Shown: positions 1-11,685 of the stretch, in pieces | How the letters are laid out: each line of letters opens with the position of its first letter | Numbering within the stretch: the stretch's first letter is position 1 | DNA from: Clostridiaceae bacterium Marseille-Q4149 | GTDB taxonomy: Bacteria > Bacillota > Clostridia > Oscillospirales > Oscillospiraceae | Reading direction: 5' to 3' | Assembly: GCA_018228685.1 (NCBI GenBank) | Contig: CP073691.1 | Span: 2,108,001 to 2,172,000, forward strand | DNA: 64,000 nucleotides | The notes under the pieces: model-generated | Database searches by the model: none | What the model was told of the DNA's origin: nothing | What the model saw: the letters and a program-made list of their open reading frames with translations, nothing else | Translations under genes and position numbers: made by a program

Positions 1-58
1 GCGTCAGCCCACGCTCCACACGCAGGTCTTTCAATCGTTCTTGTATGGATAGTTCCAT
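1..58 (-). CDS. N-terminus of a Cro/CI-type helix-turn-helix regulator (runs off window)
   Basis: Only the first 19 codons are visible, read leftward from an ATG at 58; the gene continues beyond base 1. A good ribosome site (AGGAGGGGGAG) lies directly upstream of the ATG. The residues MELSIQERLKDLRVERGLT resemble the start of small XRE-family repressors that travel with integrative elements. The position, at the edge of a mobilisable element, fits an element regulator. The fragment is too short for a firm family assignment. Confidence 0.5.
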   Translation of the reverse strand, partial: MELSIQERLKDLRVERGLT

Positions 59-140
59 GCTCCCCCTCCTTGTCTGCTTGATAGATGAAAAGTTATAGCT
101 TTTGTGCTCTATTCAGATGCCAGATGAACTAAGCATCATA

Positions 141-470
141 TTATTTGTAGTAATAATACCAATTTCCGTTATATTCTTTATCACATTCTTCTTGTGAAGC
201 AAACGTACAATCTTTAATTCCTTGAATTGGATAATTATGTTTTTTCAACTGTGCTCTGTGATATAAATTGATTTTTTCGGTTAGTCCGCTTTGCTGTGCC
301 GCTTTTAATCGCGCATTTGTAGAAAAGATGTACGATACAAAATAGTTTGCTGGCTGAATATATGTTCCAAATTCAATACTCTGTTCTATATCCGCAAAGT
401 AATTTTTAACATCTTCCATGCAAATTTCTATTATTCTTTGCCATTTAATCTCCTGTTCCCTATTTCTCAT
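141..470 (-). CDS. Hypothetical protein, 109 aa
   Basis: An ATG-initiated frame of 109 residues, AT-rich compared with the core genes nearby. No signal peptide or membrane segment is evident; the composition is polar and the C-terminus is tyrosine-rich (WYYYYK). I do not recognise a family. It lies between the regulator fragment and the Cys-rich VLP gene of the mobilisable element, on the opposite strand from the mobilisation genes, so it is probably cargo. Function unknown. Confidence 0.45.
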   Translation of the reverse strand: MRNREQEIKWQRIIEICMEDVKNYFADIEQSIEFGTYIQPANYFVSYIFSTNARLKAAQQSGLTEKINLYHRAQLKKHNYPIQGIKDCTFASQEECDKEYNGNWYYYYK

Positions 471-813
471 TTTTTACCTCTACAACTATGAATGGACACT
501 TAATGTATTTTTATTTTACCACAATTCCGAGAGCGTGGAAATAGGCAGTTTTCCGGGCTGATTTCCGACCTTATGGATATACGGGGCGGGTGGTCTTTTA
601 GGTGTAGACTTAAGGTAGTTCATCGATGAGCTGCACCTTGAAAAATGAATGACCGTCCGAAAAGGAATACCTAGGCAGGGGAAGCACTGCAACGAGCCAC
701 TTCGGGACAAAATGTCCCGAAGTCCGGGGAGCGTGCCAACGCTGGAACACGCCGCAGGAATGGGGCAGGAAGCCTTTTCGGGGAGAACGGCAAAGGAAAA
801 ATGGAGGGAACAC
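471..813. other. Gene-free stretch of the mobilisable element with a 10-bp inverted repeat
   Basis: This ~340 bp spacer upstream of the Cys-rich VLP gene has no convincing gene. It contains a perfect 10-bp inverted repeat, CTTCGGGACA at 700-709 and TGTCCCGAAG at 713-722, separated by AAA. A second weak pair (GCGTG/CACGC) follows at about 730-750. Because it sits just ahead of the mobilisation genes, it is a candidate origin-of-transfer or regulatory hairpin. That role is inference. Confidence 0.4.
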
Positions 814-1227
814 ATGAGAGAGAACCCATATAAACGACTGCCGCCCATAGAGCGCAAGCAGGACGGTCCCCTTTACCGCATGACACCGGCACAGAGGAAA
901 CAGGCAAACGCCCTGATCCGCCGGGAGTGCTGCAACTATGAGGACGGGAACTGTATGCTCCTTGACGATGGGGACACCCACACCTGCCCCCAGACCATTT
1001 CTTTCTCAGTCTGCTGTAAGTGGTTCCGCTGTTCGGTCTTGCCGCAAATCGGGACGCTGGAAACAGAGATTTTCCGGGATAAGGAGCTAAAACACTGTGC
1101 GGTCTGCGGCAGCGTGTTCGTCCCAAAGTCCAACCGGGCGAAATACTGTCCCAACTGTGCCGCCAGAGTTCACAGGCGGCAGAAAACAGAAAGTGAACGG
1201 AAAAGGAGGTCTTGTGTGGACAGTTAG
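814..1227 (+). CDS. Cysteine-rich VLP domain protein of a mobile element
   Basis: 137 residues from the ATG at 814, chosen because GGAGGG stands just upstream; an in-frame upstream extension has no such site. The N-terminal half has clustered cysteines (RRECCNYEDGNC, then TCPQ and SVCCKWFRC). The C-terminal half has a zinc-ribbon-like C-x2-C ... C-x2-C pair (HCAVCG, YCPNC) followed by a basic tail. This matches the Cys-rich VLP proteins that accompany RepA and MobV genes in Clostridia integrative elements. Biochemical role unknown; nucleic-acid binding is an inference from the zinc ribbon and basic tail. A decayed relative lies at 43949-44163. Confidence 0.75.
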   Translation: MRENPYKRLPPIERKQDGPLYRMTPAQRKQANALIRRECCNYEDGNCMLLDDGDTHTCPQTISFSVCCKWFRCSVLPQIGTLETEIFRDKELKHCAVCGSVFVPKSNRAKYCPNCAARVHRRQKTESERKRRSCVDS

Positions 1228-1338
1228 GGGCTGAAAGGTCCTTGATTTTCAAGGCTTTGCAAGCACAGAACAGGGGCAGGCAATAGAAACTACCGTCTGC
1301 CCCAGAAAATGGGCTTCTAACCGTCCACAAAACACGAT

Positions 1339-1734
1339 ATGACAAACAACATTTATATCCATCAGCCGGAAAAGACGGTCAGCTTTACCCGGCTTCCCAA
1401 TTTCCTTTTTGAAGCCCCCACATTCACGCCACTGTCCAACGAAGCAAAGGTACTGTATGCCTTTATCCTGCGCCGGACAGACCTGTCCCGGAAAAACGGC
1501 TGGGCAGATGAATATGGGCGGATTTACCTCTACTATCCCATCAACGAAGTAGTGGAGCTGCTCCACTGCGGGCGGCAGAAGGCGGTCAACACCCTGCGGG
1601 AACTGCAATATGCCGGACTGGTGGAAATCCAGAAGCAGGGCTGTGGAAAACCCAATCGCATTTACCCAAAATCCTACGAAGCGGTTCCAAACACCGACTT
1701 CAAGAAATCCAGTTATGGAACGCCGGAGGACTGA
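1339..1734 (+). pseudogene. repA: Replication initiator RepA, N-terminal domain only (truncated)
   Basis: 131 residues that match the N-terminal winged-helix region of RepA_N-type initiators of Firmicutes plasmids and elements; the hallmark is PLSNEAKVLYAFILRRTDLS at about 34-53. Complete proteins of this kind are about twice as long. After the stop at 1732-1734, another frame still shows RepA-like linker residues up to about 1850 (ENRT, SYPFLSDP), interrupted by a stop, and the MobV gene begins at 1920. The C-terminal replication part is absent, so independent replication by this protein is unlikely. The start has no clear ribosome site. Confidence 0.7.
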
Positions 1735-1919
1735 AAACCGCACTCCACAAGTACGATAATCAATCCTCTTGAAGTACGAAAACCGGACGGTATATAGAAA
1801 TACAGAGATTAAAACGATTTTATTTATATCTTATCCATTCCTATCCGATCCGAGATATTTTCTGCGGGATTTTCCTGTGGAAAAGTCCCGGAAAGGAATG
1901 GAATGGGGAAAGGAGTTTC

Positions 1920-2861
1920 ATGGCACAACACGCAATTTTGCGATTTGAAAAACACAAAGGCAATCCGGCAAGACCGCTGGAAGCCCATCACGAACGGCAA
2001 AAGGAACAGTACGCCAGCAATCCCAACATTGACACCAGCCGGAGCAAGTACAATTTCCACATTGTTAAGCCGGAGGGCAGGTACTACCACTTTATACAGA
2101 ACCGTATTGAACAGGCAGGCTGCCGCACCCGCAGGGACAGCACCCGGTTTGTGGATACGCTGATTACCGCCAGCCCGGAATTTTTTAAGAAGAAGTCCCC
2201 AAAGGAGATACAGGAATTTTTCCAGAGGGCGGCTGATTTCTTAATCGGGCGGGTAGGGAAAGAAAATATCGTGTCGGCGGTGGTACACATGGACGAGAAA
2301 ACGCCCCACCTGCATTTGGTCTTTGTCCCGCTGACAGAGGACAACCGCCTGTGTGCAAAGGAGATTATAGGGAATAGAGCCAACCTCACAAAATGGCAGG
2401 ACGATTTTCACGCTTATATGGTGGAGAAATATCCCGACTTGGAGCGTGGGGAAAGTGCCAGTAAGACAGGCAGGAAGCATATCCCCACCCGTCTGTTCAA
2501 GCAGGCGGTCAATCTCTCCAAACAGGCAAGAGCCATTGAAGCCACGCTGGACGGTATTACCCCGTTCAATGCCGGAAAGAAGAAAGAGGAAGCCCTCTCC
2601 CTGATGAAAAAGTGGTTTCCGCAGATGGAGAACTTCTCCGGTCAGCTCAAAAAATATAAGGTCACAATAAACGACCTTTTAGCAGAAAATGAACAGTTGG
2701 AAGCCAGAGCCAAAGCCAGTGAAAAAGGCAAGATGAAAGATACGATGGAACGGGCAAAGCTGGAAAGCGAGCTGAAAGACATTCAGCGGCTGGTAGACCG
2801 TATCCCGCCGGAGGTGCTGGCAGAGCTGAAACGGCAGCAGCGACACACAAGGGAACGGTGA
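1920..2861 (+). CDS. mobV: MobV-family relaxase (Mob/Pre plasmid mobilisation protein)
   Basis: 313 residues; the start has AAGGAG 5 nt upstream. The metal-binding relaxase motif HMDEKTPHLH is at about 123-132, typical of the MobV (Mob_Pre) family, which nicks DNA at oriT and is used by mobilisable plasmids and integrated elements that borrow another element's conjugation machine. The C-terminal third (about 210-313) is a charged, probably coiled-coil region. The neighbours (Cys-rich VLP, RepA remnant, serine recombinase) define a mobilisable integrative element. No type IV secretion genes are visible in the window. Confidence 0.88.
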   Translation: MAQHAILRFEKHKGNPARPLEAHHERQKEQYASNPNIDTSRSKYNFHIVKPEGRYYHFIQNRIEQAGCRTRRDSTRFVDTLITASPEFFKKKSPKEIQEFFQRAADFLIGRVGKENIVSAVVHMDEKTPHLHLVFVPLTEDNRLCAKEIIGNRANLTKWQDDFHAYMVEKYPDLERGESASKTGRKHIPTRLFKQAVNLSKQARAIEATLDGITPFNAGKKKEEALSLMKKWFPQMENFSGQLKKYKVTINDLLAENEQLEARAKASEKGKMKDTMERAKLESELKDIQRLVDRIPPEVLAELKRQQRHTRER

Positions 2862-2931
2862 TTGATGGCAGAAAACATTTCACGCCGCAGCATGGCGGCA
2901 CTGCACTTTGAAAATTAAATACGGAGGTACT

Positions 2932-3123
2932 ATGGAGCATATCAGATACAAGAAAGAAACCGAAGTCGTGACTTTTCAGGGAAAGGAAATCACGCTGGAA
3001 AATCTCTCCCCGGTGTTCACGCCGGAGCAGGAAGCGGCAAAACGCCGGGAGCTGGAACAGCAGCTTTATGAGGTGTTCCGCAAGTATGCCGACAAGCGGC
3101 AGAGTGAGGAAGCCGGGGCATAA
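2932..3123 (+). CDS. Small mobile-element protein, 63 aa
   Basis: 63 residues from the ATG at 2932, preceded by ACGGAGGTACT. It is acidic and polar with a heptad-like C-terminal helix (about 30-60: KRRELEQQLYEVFRKYADKR). No known catalytic motif is visible. Genes of this size and position between a MobV relaxase and a large serine recombinase are common in Clostridia elements, so it may assist excision or regulation. That role is inference from position only. Confidence 0.55.
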   Translation: MEHIRYKKETEVVTFQGKEITLENLSPVFTPEQEAAKRRELEQQLYEVFRKYADKRQSEEAGA

Positions 3124-3141
3124 GATTTTCCGAAGCCATCG

Positions 3142-3170
3142 TTGATTTGCGGGGCTGCTGGCGGTATAAT
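3142..3170 (+). promoter_or_regulatory. Promoter of the serine recombinase, with -10 box between inverted repeats
   Basis: TTGATT (3142-3147) and TATAAT (3165-3170) are separated by exactly 17 bp, a near-consensus sigma-A promoter. GGGGCTGCTG (3151-3160) and CAGCAGCTCC (3179-3188) form an inverted repeat with one mismatch and enclose the -10 box, which could be an operator. The recombinase ATG follows at 3218 with AAGGAG upstream. Confidence 0.7.
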
Positions 3171-3217
3171 AAAACTGTCAGCAGCTCCGTTTCTTTTTTA
3201 AGAAAAGGAGCGACAAT

Positions 3218-4729
3218 ATGAACAATCGGATAGACGCAATCTATGCAAGACAATCGGTAGACAAAAAGGACAGCATTTCCATTGAAAGCCAGATTGAATT
3301 TTGCAAATACGAGTTGAAAGGCGGTAACTGCAAGGAATACACAGACAAAGGGTACAGCGGCAAGAACACAGACCGTCCGAAGTTTCAAGAACTGGTGCGG
3401 GACATCAAGCAGGGCTTAATTGCAAAGGTCGTGGTTTACAAGCTCGACCGTATCAGCCGTTCCATTCTGGACTTTGCCAACATGATGGAGCTGTTCCAAC
3501 AGTACAATGTAGAGTTTGTGTCCTCTACGGAAAAGTTTGATACCTCCACCCCGATGGGGAGGGCTATGCTGAATATCTGTATCGTGTTCGCCCAGCTTGA
3601 GAGAGAAACCATACAGAAGCGGGTAACGGACGCTTACTATTCCCGCAGCCAACGAGGTTTCAAGATGGGTGGAAAAGCCCCTTACGGCTTCCATACAGAG
3701 CCGATCAAGATGGACGGTATCAACACAAAAAAGCTGGTGGTAAACCCGGATGAAGCGGCAAATATCCGGCTGATGTTCGAGATGTACGCCCAGCCCACAA
3801 CCTCCTACGGGGACATTACCCGGTACTTTGCCGAACAGGGGATTTTATTCAACGGCAAAGAGCTGATACGCCCCACGCTGGCGCAGATGTTACGCAATCC
3901 TGTCTATGTGCAGGCAGACCTTGATGTGTACGAATTTTTTAAAAGTCAAGGGACAGTCATTGTCAATGACGCTGCCGATTTTACGGGCATGAACGGCTGC
4001 TATCTGTATCAGGGGCGGGATGTGAAGCCCAGCAAAAAGAACGACTTGAAAGACCAAATGCTGGTGTTGGCTCCCCATGAGGGTATCGTCCCCTCTGACA
4101 TCTGGCTGACCTGCCGCAAGAAGCTGATGAACAACATGAAAATCCAGTCCGCCCGGAAAGCCACCCACACATGGCTGGCGGGAAAAATCAAATGCGGGAA
4201 TTGCGGGTATGCCCTTATGAGCATCTTCAATCCCTCCGGCAAGCAATACCTTCGCTGTACGAAACGGCTGGATAACAAGAGTTGTCCGGGGTGCGGGAAA
4301 ATCATTACTTCGGAACTGGAGGCGGTTGTTTATCAGCAGATGGTAAAGAAACTGGCAAGCTACAAGACGCTGACAGGCAGAAAGAAAGCGGCAAAGGCAA
4401 ACCCGAAAATCGCCGCCCTGCAAGTGGAACTTGCTCATGTGGACGGCGAGATTGAAAAGCTGGTGGACAGTCTGACGGGCGCAAACAATGTCCTTCTCTC
4501 CTATGTGAATGTGAAGATAGCAGAATTGGACGGGCGCAAGCAGGAACTTCTGGCGAGGATAGCAGAGCTGACGGTGGAAGCCATCAGCCCGGAACAGGTC
4601 AGCCAGATTTCCGGCTACCTCGACACTTGGGAGAATGTATCCTTTGACGACAAGCGGCGGGTGGTGGATTTGATGATTACCACCATAGCCGCCACAAGCG
4701 ACAGCTTGAATATCACATGGAAAATCTGA
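3218..4729 (+). CDS. Large serine recombinase (site-specific integrase/excisionase)
   Basis: 503 residues. The resolvase-type catalytic domain is N-terminal: nucleophile Ser13 in YARQSVDKKDS, and the KLDRISRS and ERETIQKR stretches of the family are present. A recombinase domain follows (about 160-260), then a zinc ribbon (CGNCG ... CPGCG, about 325-365) and a coiled-coil tail (about 395-450). This is the TndX/TnpX-like architecture of Clostridia mobile elements. It should insert and excise the element by strand exchange at short att cores. It is the last gene of the element and lies ~60 bp from the 3' end of uvrA, which makes that spacer the likely right junction. Confidence 0.9.
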   Translation: MNNRIDAIYARQSVDKKDSISIESQIEFCKYELKGGNCKEYTDKGYSGKNTDRPKFQELVRDIKQGLIAKVVVYKLDRISRSILDFANMMELFQQYNVEFVSSTEKFDTSTPMGRAMLNICIVFAQLERETIQKRVTDAYYSRSQRGFKMGGKAPYGFHTEPIKMDGINTKKLVVNPDEAANIRLMFEMYAQPTTSYGDITRYFAEQGILFNGKELIRPTLAQMLRNPVYVQADLDVYEFFKSQGTVIVNDAADFTGMNGCYLYQGRDVKPSKKNDLKDQMLVLAPHEGIVPSDIWLTCRKKLMNNMKIQSARKATHTWLAGKIKCGNCGYALMSIFNPSGKQYLRCTKRLDNKSCPGCGKIITSELEAVVYQQMVKKLASYKTLTGRKKAAKANPKIAALQVELAHVDGEIEKLVDSLTGANNVLLSYVNVKIAELDGRKQELLARIAELTVEAISPEQVSQISGYLDTWENVSFDDKRRVVDLMITTIAATSDSLNITWKI

Positions 4730-4753
4730 CGGGCGGAACACCTCCCGTCAGAT
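4724..4753 (+). terminator. Hairpin at the end of the serine recombinase gene
   Basis: ATCTGACGGG (4724-4733) and CCCGTCAGAT (4744-4753) form a perfect 10-bp stem with a 10-nt loop. It overlaps the recombinase stop codon. No U-run follows, so it may be a weak terminator or a structural end marker of the element. Confidence 0.5.
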
Positions 4754-4791
4754 ACCTACTCTGTGTAGTCCCTTGTAAACTGTACTTTGGT

Positions 4792-7617
<2,826 letters not shown>

Positions 7618-7629
7618 GGTGATTTGTCC

Positions 7630-8112
7630 TCATTCCACGATAATATCCGCCGTTTTGGCCCCCAGCAGGGCCAGCAGGTCCTTGGGGTCGCACTGGACCT
7701 GGCGGCCGATGCGTCCCGCCGACACCATGATGGTGGGAAGGTCTGCCGCCGTCCGGTGGAACACCGTGGGGAAGGGCTTTTTCATGCCCACCGGGCTGCA
7801 CCCGCCGTGGACATAGCCGGTCAGGGGCAGCAGCTCCTTCTGGGGCAGCATGGCCACGGACTTCTCCCCCACCGCCCGGGCGGCCTTTTTCAGGTCCAGG
7901 TTCTCCGCTGCCGGGATGTCGAAAACGTAATAGCCGCCGCTGGCGCCCCGGGTCACCAGGGTCTTGAACACGCAGGCCGGGTCCTGGCCCAGGGTCCGGG
8001 CCACGGACACCCCGTCGATGGGGCCGTCGGGGTCATAGGCGTGGGGGATATAGGCGATCTTCTTCTGGTCCAGCGTCCGCATGACGTTGGTTTTTTCTTC
8101 CTTCTTGGCCAT
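7630..8112 (-). CDS. ybaK: YbaK/EbsC-type Cys-tRNA(Pro)/Cys-tRNA(Cys) deacylase
   Basis: 160 residues from the ATG at 8112 (AAGGAGG upstream); a longer frame upstream runs through a hairpin array and is rejected. The sequence matches the YbaK/ProX editing domain: N-terminal TNVMRTLDQKKIAY, the conserved lysine in CVFKTLV, and the GGCSPVGMKK loop. YbaK proteins hydrolyse cysteine mischarged on tRNA(Pro). The gene is immediately upstream of uvrA in the same transcript; no functional link to repair is implied. Confidence 0.92.
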   Translation of the reverse strand: MAKKEEKTNVMRTLDQKKIAYIPHAYDPDGPIDGVSVARTLGQDPACVFKTLVTRGASGGYYVFDIPAAENLDLKKAARAVGEKSVAMLPQKELLPLTGYVHGGCSPVGMKKPFPTVFHRTAADLPTIMVSAGRIGRQVQCDPKDLLALLGAKTADIIVE

Positions 8113-8151
8113 TGTGTGCCTCCTTATCTTGTCAAATGATTCTATAATACT

Positions 8152-8283
8152 GATTCTTGATTCAAAAAAATGAATCAAGAATCCTGTGCGCTGCGCGCAC
8201 ACACAGCGTGTGGAAACACGCTGTGACGTCTCATACAAAACCTGACGCACCTTCGGTGCTATAAAAAGCTTTTCAAGCTTTTT
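8152..8283. repeat. Run of five consecutive hairpin-forming inverted repeats
   Basis: Between the TraX-like gene and the YbaK gene there are five perfect stems in 132 bp: 8152-8163/8172-8183 (12 bp, GATTCTTGATTC), 8185-8191/8195-8201 (7 bp), 8202-8211/8216-8225 (10 bp with a GGAA loop), 8247-8251/8255-8259 (5 bp) and 8263-8271/8275-8283 (9 bp). The last one, read on the minus strand, ends in T5 just after the TraX-like stop codon and is probably its terminator. The others have no assigned role. Confidence 0.7.
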
Positions 8284-9004
8284 AACAGGTTTTGGTATCA
8301 ATCAGCCACAGCACCAGCAGGTGGGCCGGGTAAAAGCCGTACCATACCCACCGGAGCCAGGGGCCGTGGGGGCCCTGACGGCCCCGGTACAGCCAGATGG
8401 GGAGCAGGGCCGCCGTGGCCAGCAGCTCCACCGGCAGGGTGACGCCCCAGAGGGTCATATTGGCGCTGGGCAGCAGCCAGCCGTTGATCACCAGCATGGC
8501 CGCCAGCTCCGGAAGCCGCCCTATATGCCATTGGCGGCACAGGGCGAACACCAGCACCGTCAGCACCCCGGGACCGAAATAGTCGGATTGCAGCGCCTCC
8601 CCCAGCAGATAGCCCGCCGCGCCGGCGCACAGTGCCGCCAGCGGCAGGGGGATCTGCAGCCGCCGCAGGGCCTCCATGGCCCACAGGGCCGCCGCCGCGA
8701 TGCAGAAGGTCCAAAGGACGTTCTGGTACCCGGGGTCTATCAATTGGCCGCTTATGGCCAGGTCGAAGGGTATCTCCGACAGCAGGCCGCACAGGGCCAG
8801 CCGCAGGAAATACCTCCGGCGGTCGTGGGTCCTGTACCACCCCTCGGCCACCTGAAAGGCGAAGATGGGGAAGGCCAGCCGCCCCACGCACCGCATCCAG
8901 AGGGCCTGGGGGAAAAACAGATAGCCTATGTGGTCCGCCAGCATGGCAGCCATGGCCAGGAGCTTCAGGTCAAACGCGCTGAGGTCAAGCCGGTTTTTTC
9001 CCAT
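8282..9004 (-). CDS. TraX-family membrane protein
   Basis: 240 residues with about seven hydrophobic segments. The N-terminal signature (LLAMAAMLADHIGYLFFP, RCVGRLAFPIFAFQVAEG) is that of the TraX family. TraX acetylates F-pilin in enterobacteria, but chromosomal homologues in Firmicutes have no pilin substrate and are of unknown role, probably membrane acyltransferases. The start has GAGAGG upstream. It is 9 bp downstream of the DUF1643 gene and forms the tail of the uvrB transcript. Confidence 0.85.
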   Translation of the reverse strand: MGKNRLDLSAFDLKLLAMAAMLADHIGYLFFPQALWMRCVGRLAFPIFAFQVAEGWYRTHDRRRYFLRLALCGLLSEIPFDLAISGQLIDPGYQNVLWTFCIAAAALWAMEALRRLQIPLPLAALCAGAAGYLLGEALQSDYFGPGVLTVLVFALCRQWHIGRLPELAAMLVINGWLLPSANMTLWGVTLPVELLATAALLPIWLYRGRQGPHGPWLRWVWYGFYPAHLLVLWLIDTKTC

Positions 9005-9013
9005 GGCCTCTCC

Positions 9014-9673
9014 TCATACCCGCTTCCGGCGGCCCCGGGGAGCCGCGGCGGCCCGGGCCTGCTGGGCCAGGACGTATGCCTCCGGGTCGAAGGGCTCCGT
9101 GACGGAGTCCGCCCGCAGGTACAGGGGGTGGTGGGGATGCCCGGCCTTGGAGCGGCGGCCGCAGGTGACCCATTGGGCGCCGTATTCCCGGCCCAGCGCG
9201 ATCATATCCTCCAGACAGGTCCAGAGGTAGTCCCGTTTTTCGATGATGGTGCCCCAGGCGGCCCACACCACCGGCCGGGGATTCAGGGACAGGGCATAGG
9301 CAAAGGCCCGCATGTTCTCCCGGTGCAGCTCCGGGTTGCAGGTCCTCTCCATGTCGTCCGGCGACGTGGCCCGCTGGGCGTAGACATTGAACATGATGAA
9401 CGAGTCGAAGCCGTTGTTCCGGGCTACCCGCTCCACGCTTTGCAGGGTGGGGTCCAGGTCCCCGGGCCGGGCGGTGGAGGGGTTGATGCCGATGCAGATC
9501 AGGGGTCTTTCCCCCCGGGTGCCCAGGATGTACCGGTACTCGGTGTATTCATTGGGGACGAACAGCCACTGCTGCACGTCATAGTCCGGGCTGGGGGCCA
9601 GAGCCTTTTCCAGCTGGGTATCGAAGCGGATATCCCCCAGGCGGCGGATATCCACGGTGGGAACGTGGGGCAT
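9014..9673 (-). CDS. DUF1643 domain protein
   Basis: 219 residues. The central region matches DUF1643: RPLICIGINPSTA at about 56-68, FIMFNVYAQRAT at about 92-103 and a WAAWG motif near 138. The family is soluble and uncharacterised, widespread in bacteria and phages. It starts 9 bp after the uvrB stop with AGGA upstream, so it is translated from the uvrB transcript. A basic, arginine-rich C-terminus (RGRRKRV) is present. Function not known. Confidence 0.85.
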   Translation of the reverse strand: MPHVPTVDIRRLGDIRFDTQLEKALAPSPDYDVQQWLFVPNEYTEYRYILGTRGERPLICIGINPSTARPGDLDPTLQSVERVARNNGFDSFIMFNVYAQRATSPDDMERTCNPELHRENMRAFAYALSLNPRPVVWAAWGTIIEKRDYLWTCLEDMIALGREYGAQWVTCGRRSKAGHPHHPLYLRADSVTEPFDPEAYVLAQQARAAAAPRGRRKRV

Positions 9674-9682
9674 GGCGAATCC

Positions 9683-11647
9683 TCATTTCTCCCCCCGCAG
9701 GGCGATGATCTGATCGCGCAGCAGGGCGGCGTATTCAAACTCCAGCATCTTGCTGGCCTCTTTCATTTCCTTCTCCAGGCGGCGGATGGTGGCCTCCCGC
9801 TCGGCATCCGTCAGTTTGCGGCGGCTGGCCTGCTGCTCCTGCTGGGCATCCTTGGAGATCTCCAGCACCTTGCGCACGTCCTTGCGGATGGTCTGGGGCA
9901 CGATGCCGTGGGCCTTGTTATAGGCGTCCTGCTTCACCCGGCGGCGCTCTGTCTCGTCCATGGCCGCCCGCATGGAGGGGGTGACGGTGTCGGCGTACAG
10001 GATCACCAGGCCCTGGGCGTTCCGGGCGGCCCGGCCGATGGTCTGGATGAGGCTGGTCTCGCTGCGGAGGAAGCCCTCCTTGTCGGCGTCCAGAATGGCC
10101 ACCAGGCTCACCTCCGGCAGGTCCAGGCCCTCCCGCAGCAGGTTGATGCCCACCAGCACGTCGAATTCGCCCAGCCGCAGATCCCGGATGATCTCCATTC
10201 GTTCGATGGCGGCCACGTCCGAGTGCATATACCGCACCCGCAGGCCCAGACCCTTCATGTGGTCCGTCAGGTCCTCCGCCATGCGCTTGGTCAGGGTGGT
10301 CACCAGCGTCCGCTCGTTTCTCTCGATCCGCAGGCGGATCTCGTCCACCAGGTCGTCGATCTGGCCTTCCACCGGTCGCACCTCCACCTGGGGGTCCAGC
10401 AGACCTGTGGGCCGGATCACCTGCTCGGCCACCTGGTCGGCGTGCTCCCGCTCATAATCTCCCGGCGTGGCGGAGACGAACACCGCCTGGTGATACCGCT
10501 CCTCAAATTCCGGGAATTTCAGGGGCCGGTTGTCGAAGGCGCAGGGCAGGCGGAAGCCGTATTCCACCAGGCTCTCCTTCCGGGCCCGGTCGCCGTTGTA
10601 CATGGCCCGGACCTGGGGCAGGGTCACATGGCTCTCGTCCACGAACAGCAGAAAATCCTCCGGGAAATAGTCCAGCAGGGTGGTGGGCGGGGAGCCGGGC
10701 TCCCGGCCGGAGATCACCCGGGAATAGTTTTCGATGCCGGTACAGTAGCCCAGCTCCCGCATCATCTCCAGGTCATACCGGGTGCGCTGGTCAATGCGCT
10801 GGGCCTCGATGAGCTTGCCATGGTCCTCAAACCACTTTTTCCGCTCCGCCAGCTCCTTTTCGATCTCCTCCGCCGCCCGCTCCATCTTGTCCTTGGTGGT
10901 GACATAGTGGCTGGCGGGATAGATGGCCACATGCTGGAGCACCCGCTGGGCCTGACCGGTGACGGGGTTGATCTGGGAAATGCGGTCGATCTCGTCGCCG
11001 AAGAACTCCACCCGGATGGCGTAGCCGTTGGCATATACCGGATAGATCTCCACCGTGTCCCCCCGGACCCGGAACATATTCCGGTCAAAGGCGATGTCGT
11101 TGCGCTCATAGCGGATCTCCACCAGCTTGCGCAGCAGCTGGTCCCGGGGGTACTCCTTCCCCTGGCGCAGGGAGATCACCATGTTGGCATAGTCGATGGG
11201 GTCCCCCAGCCCGTAGATGCAGGACACCGACGACACCACGATGACGTCCCGCCGCTCAAACAGGGCGGCGGTAGCGCTGTGGCGCAGGCGCTCGATCTCG
11301 TCGTTGATGGCGGCGTCCTTTTCGATGAAAGTGTCCGTGTGGGGGATGTACGCCTCCGGCTGATAGTAGTCATAGTAGGACACGAAGTATTCCACGGCGT
11401 TTTCCGGGAAGAAGGCCCGGAACTCCTCGCACAGCTGGGCCGCCAGGGTCTTGTTGTGGGCCAGCACCAGGGTGGGCCGCTGGACCCGCTCGATGACCTT
11501 GGCCATGGTATAGGTCTTGCCGCTGCCGGTGACGCCCAGCAGCACCTGGTCCCGCAAGCCGTTTTCGATGCCGCTGGCCAGGGTGTCGATGGCCTGGGGC
11601 TGGTCCCCGCTGGGGGTGTATTCCGATACCACCTTGAATTTTCCCAT
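9683..11647 (-). CDS. uvrB: Excinuclease ABC subunit B
   Basis: 654 residues, full length for UvrB, the helicase-like subunit that verifies damage and recruits UvrC. Walker A GVTGSGKT is at about 38-45, the beta-hairpin region with its tyrosine cluster ([16 protein letters not shown]) at about 88-105, helicase motifs such as LFVDESHVT follow, and a C-terminal UVR motif is at about 615-650. The ATG at 11647 has GGGAGG upstream. A sigma-A promoter and a LexA-like box lie just ahead, so SOS control is likely. DUF1643 and TraX-like genes follow in the same direction. Confidence 0.97.
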   Translation of the reverse strand: MGKFKVVSEYTPSGDQPQAIDTLASGIENGLRDQVLLGVTGSGKTYTMAKVIERVQRPTLVLAHNKTLAAQLCEEFRAFFPENAVEYFVSYYDYYQPEAYIPHTDTFIEKDAAINDEIERLRHSATAALFERRDVIVVSSVSCIYGLGDPIDYANMVISLRQGKEYPRDQLLRKLVEIRYERNDIAFDRNMFRVRGDTVEIYPVYANGYAIRVEFFGDEIDRISQINPVTGQAQRVLQHVAIYPASHYVTTKDKMERAAEEIEKELAERKKWFEDHGKLIEAQRIDQRTRYDLEMMRELGYCTGIENYSRVISGREPGSPPTTLLDYFPEDFLLFVDESHVTLPQVRAMYNGDRARKESLVEYGFRLPCAFDNRPLKFPEFEERYHQAVFVSATPGDYEREHADQVAEQVIRPTGLLDPQVEVRPVEGQIDDLVDEIRLRIERNERTLVTTLTKRMAEDLTDHMKGLGLRVRYMHSDVAAIERMEIIRDLRLGEFDVLVGINLLREGLDLPEVSLVAILDADKEGFLRSETSLIQTIGRAARNAQGLVILYADTVTPSMRAAMDETERRRVKQDAYNKAHGIVPQTIRKDVRKVLEISKDAQQEQQASRRKLTDAEREATIRRLEKEMKEASKMLEFEYAALLRDQIIALRGEK

Positions 11648-11685
11648 AAGCGCCTCCCGGATGCAGTATTCTGTCGTAGTATTCT

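Larger units (their letters stand above)
1..4760. mobile_element. Mobilisable integrative element (right part), MobV plus serine recombinase
   Basis: The gene set regulator, Cys-rich VLP, RepA remnant, MobV relaxase, small ORF and large serine recombinase is a standard module of non-self-transmissible integrative elements in Clostridia. Base composition is less GC-rich than the adjoining uvrA gene. The left end lies outside the window, and the right end is inferred to be between 4754 and 4791. The att core cannot be defined because only one junction is visible. Confidence 0.7.
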
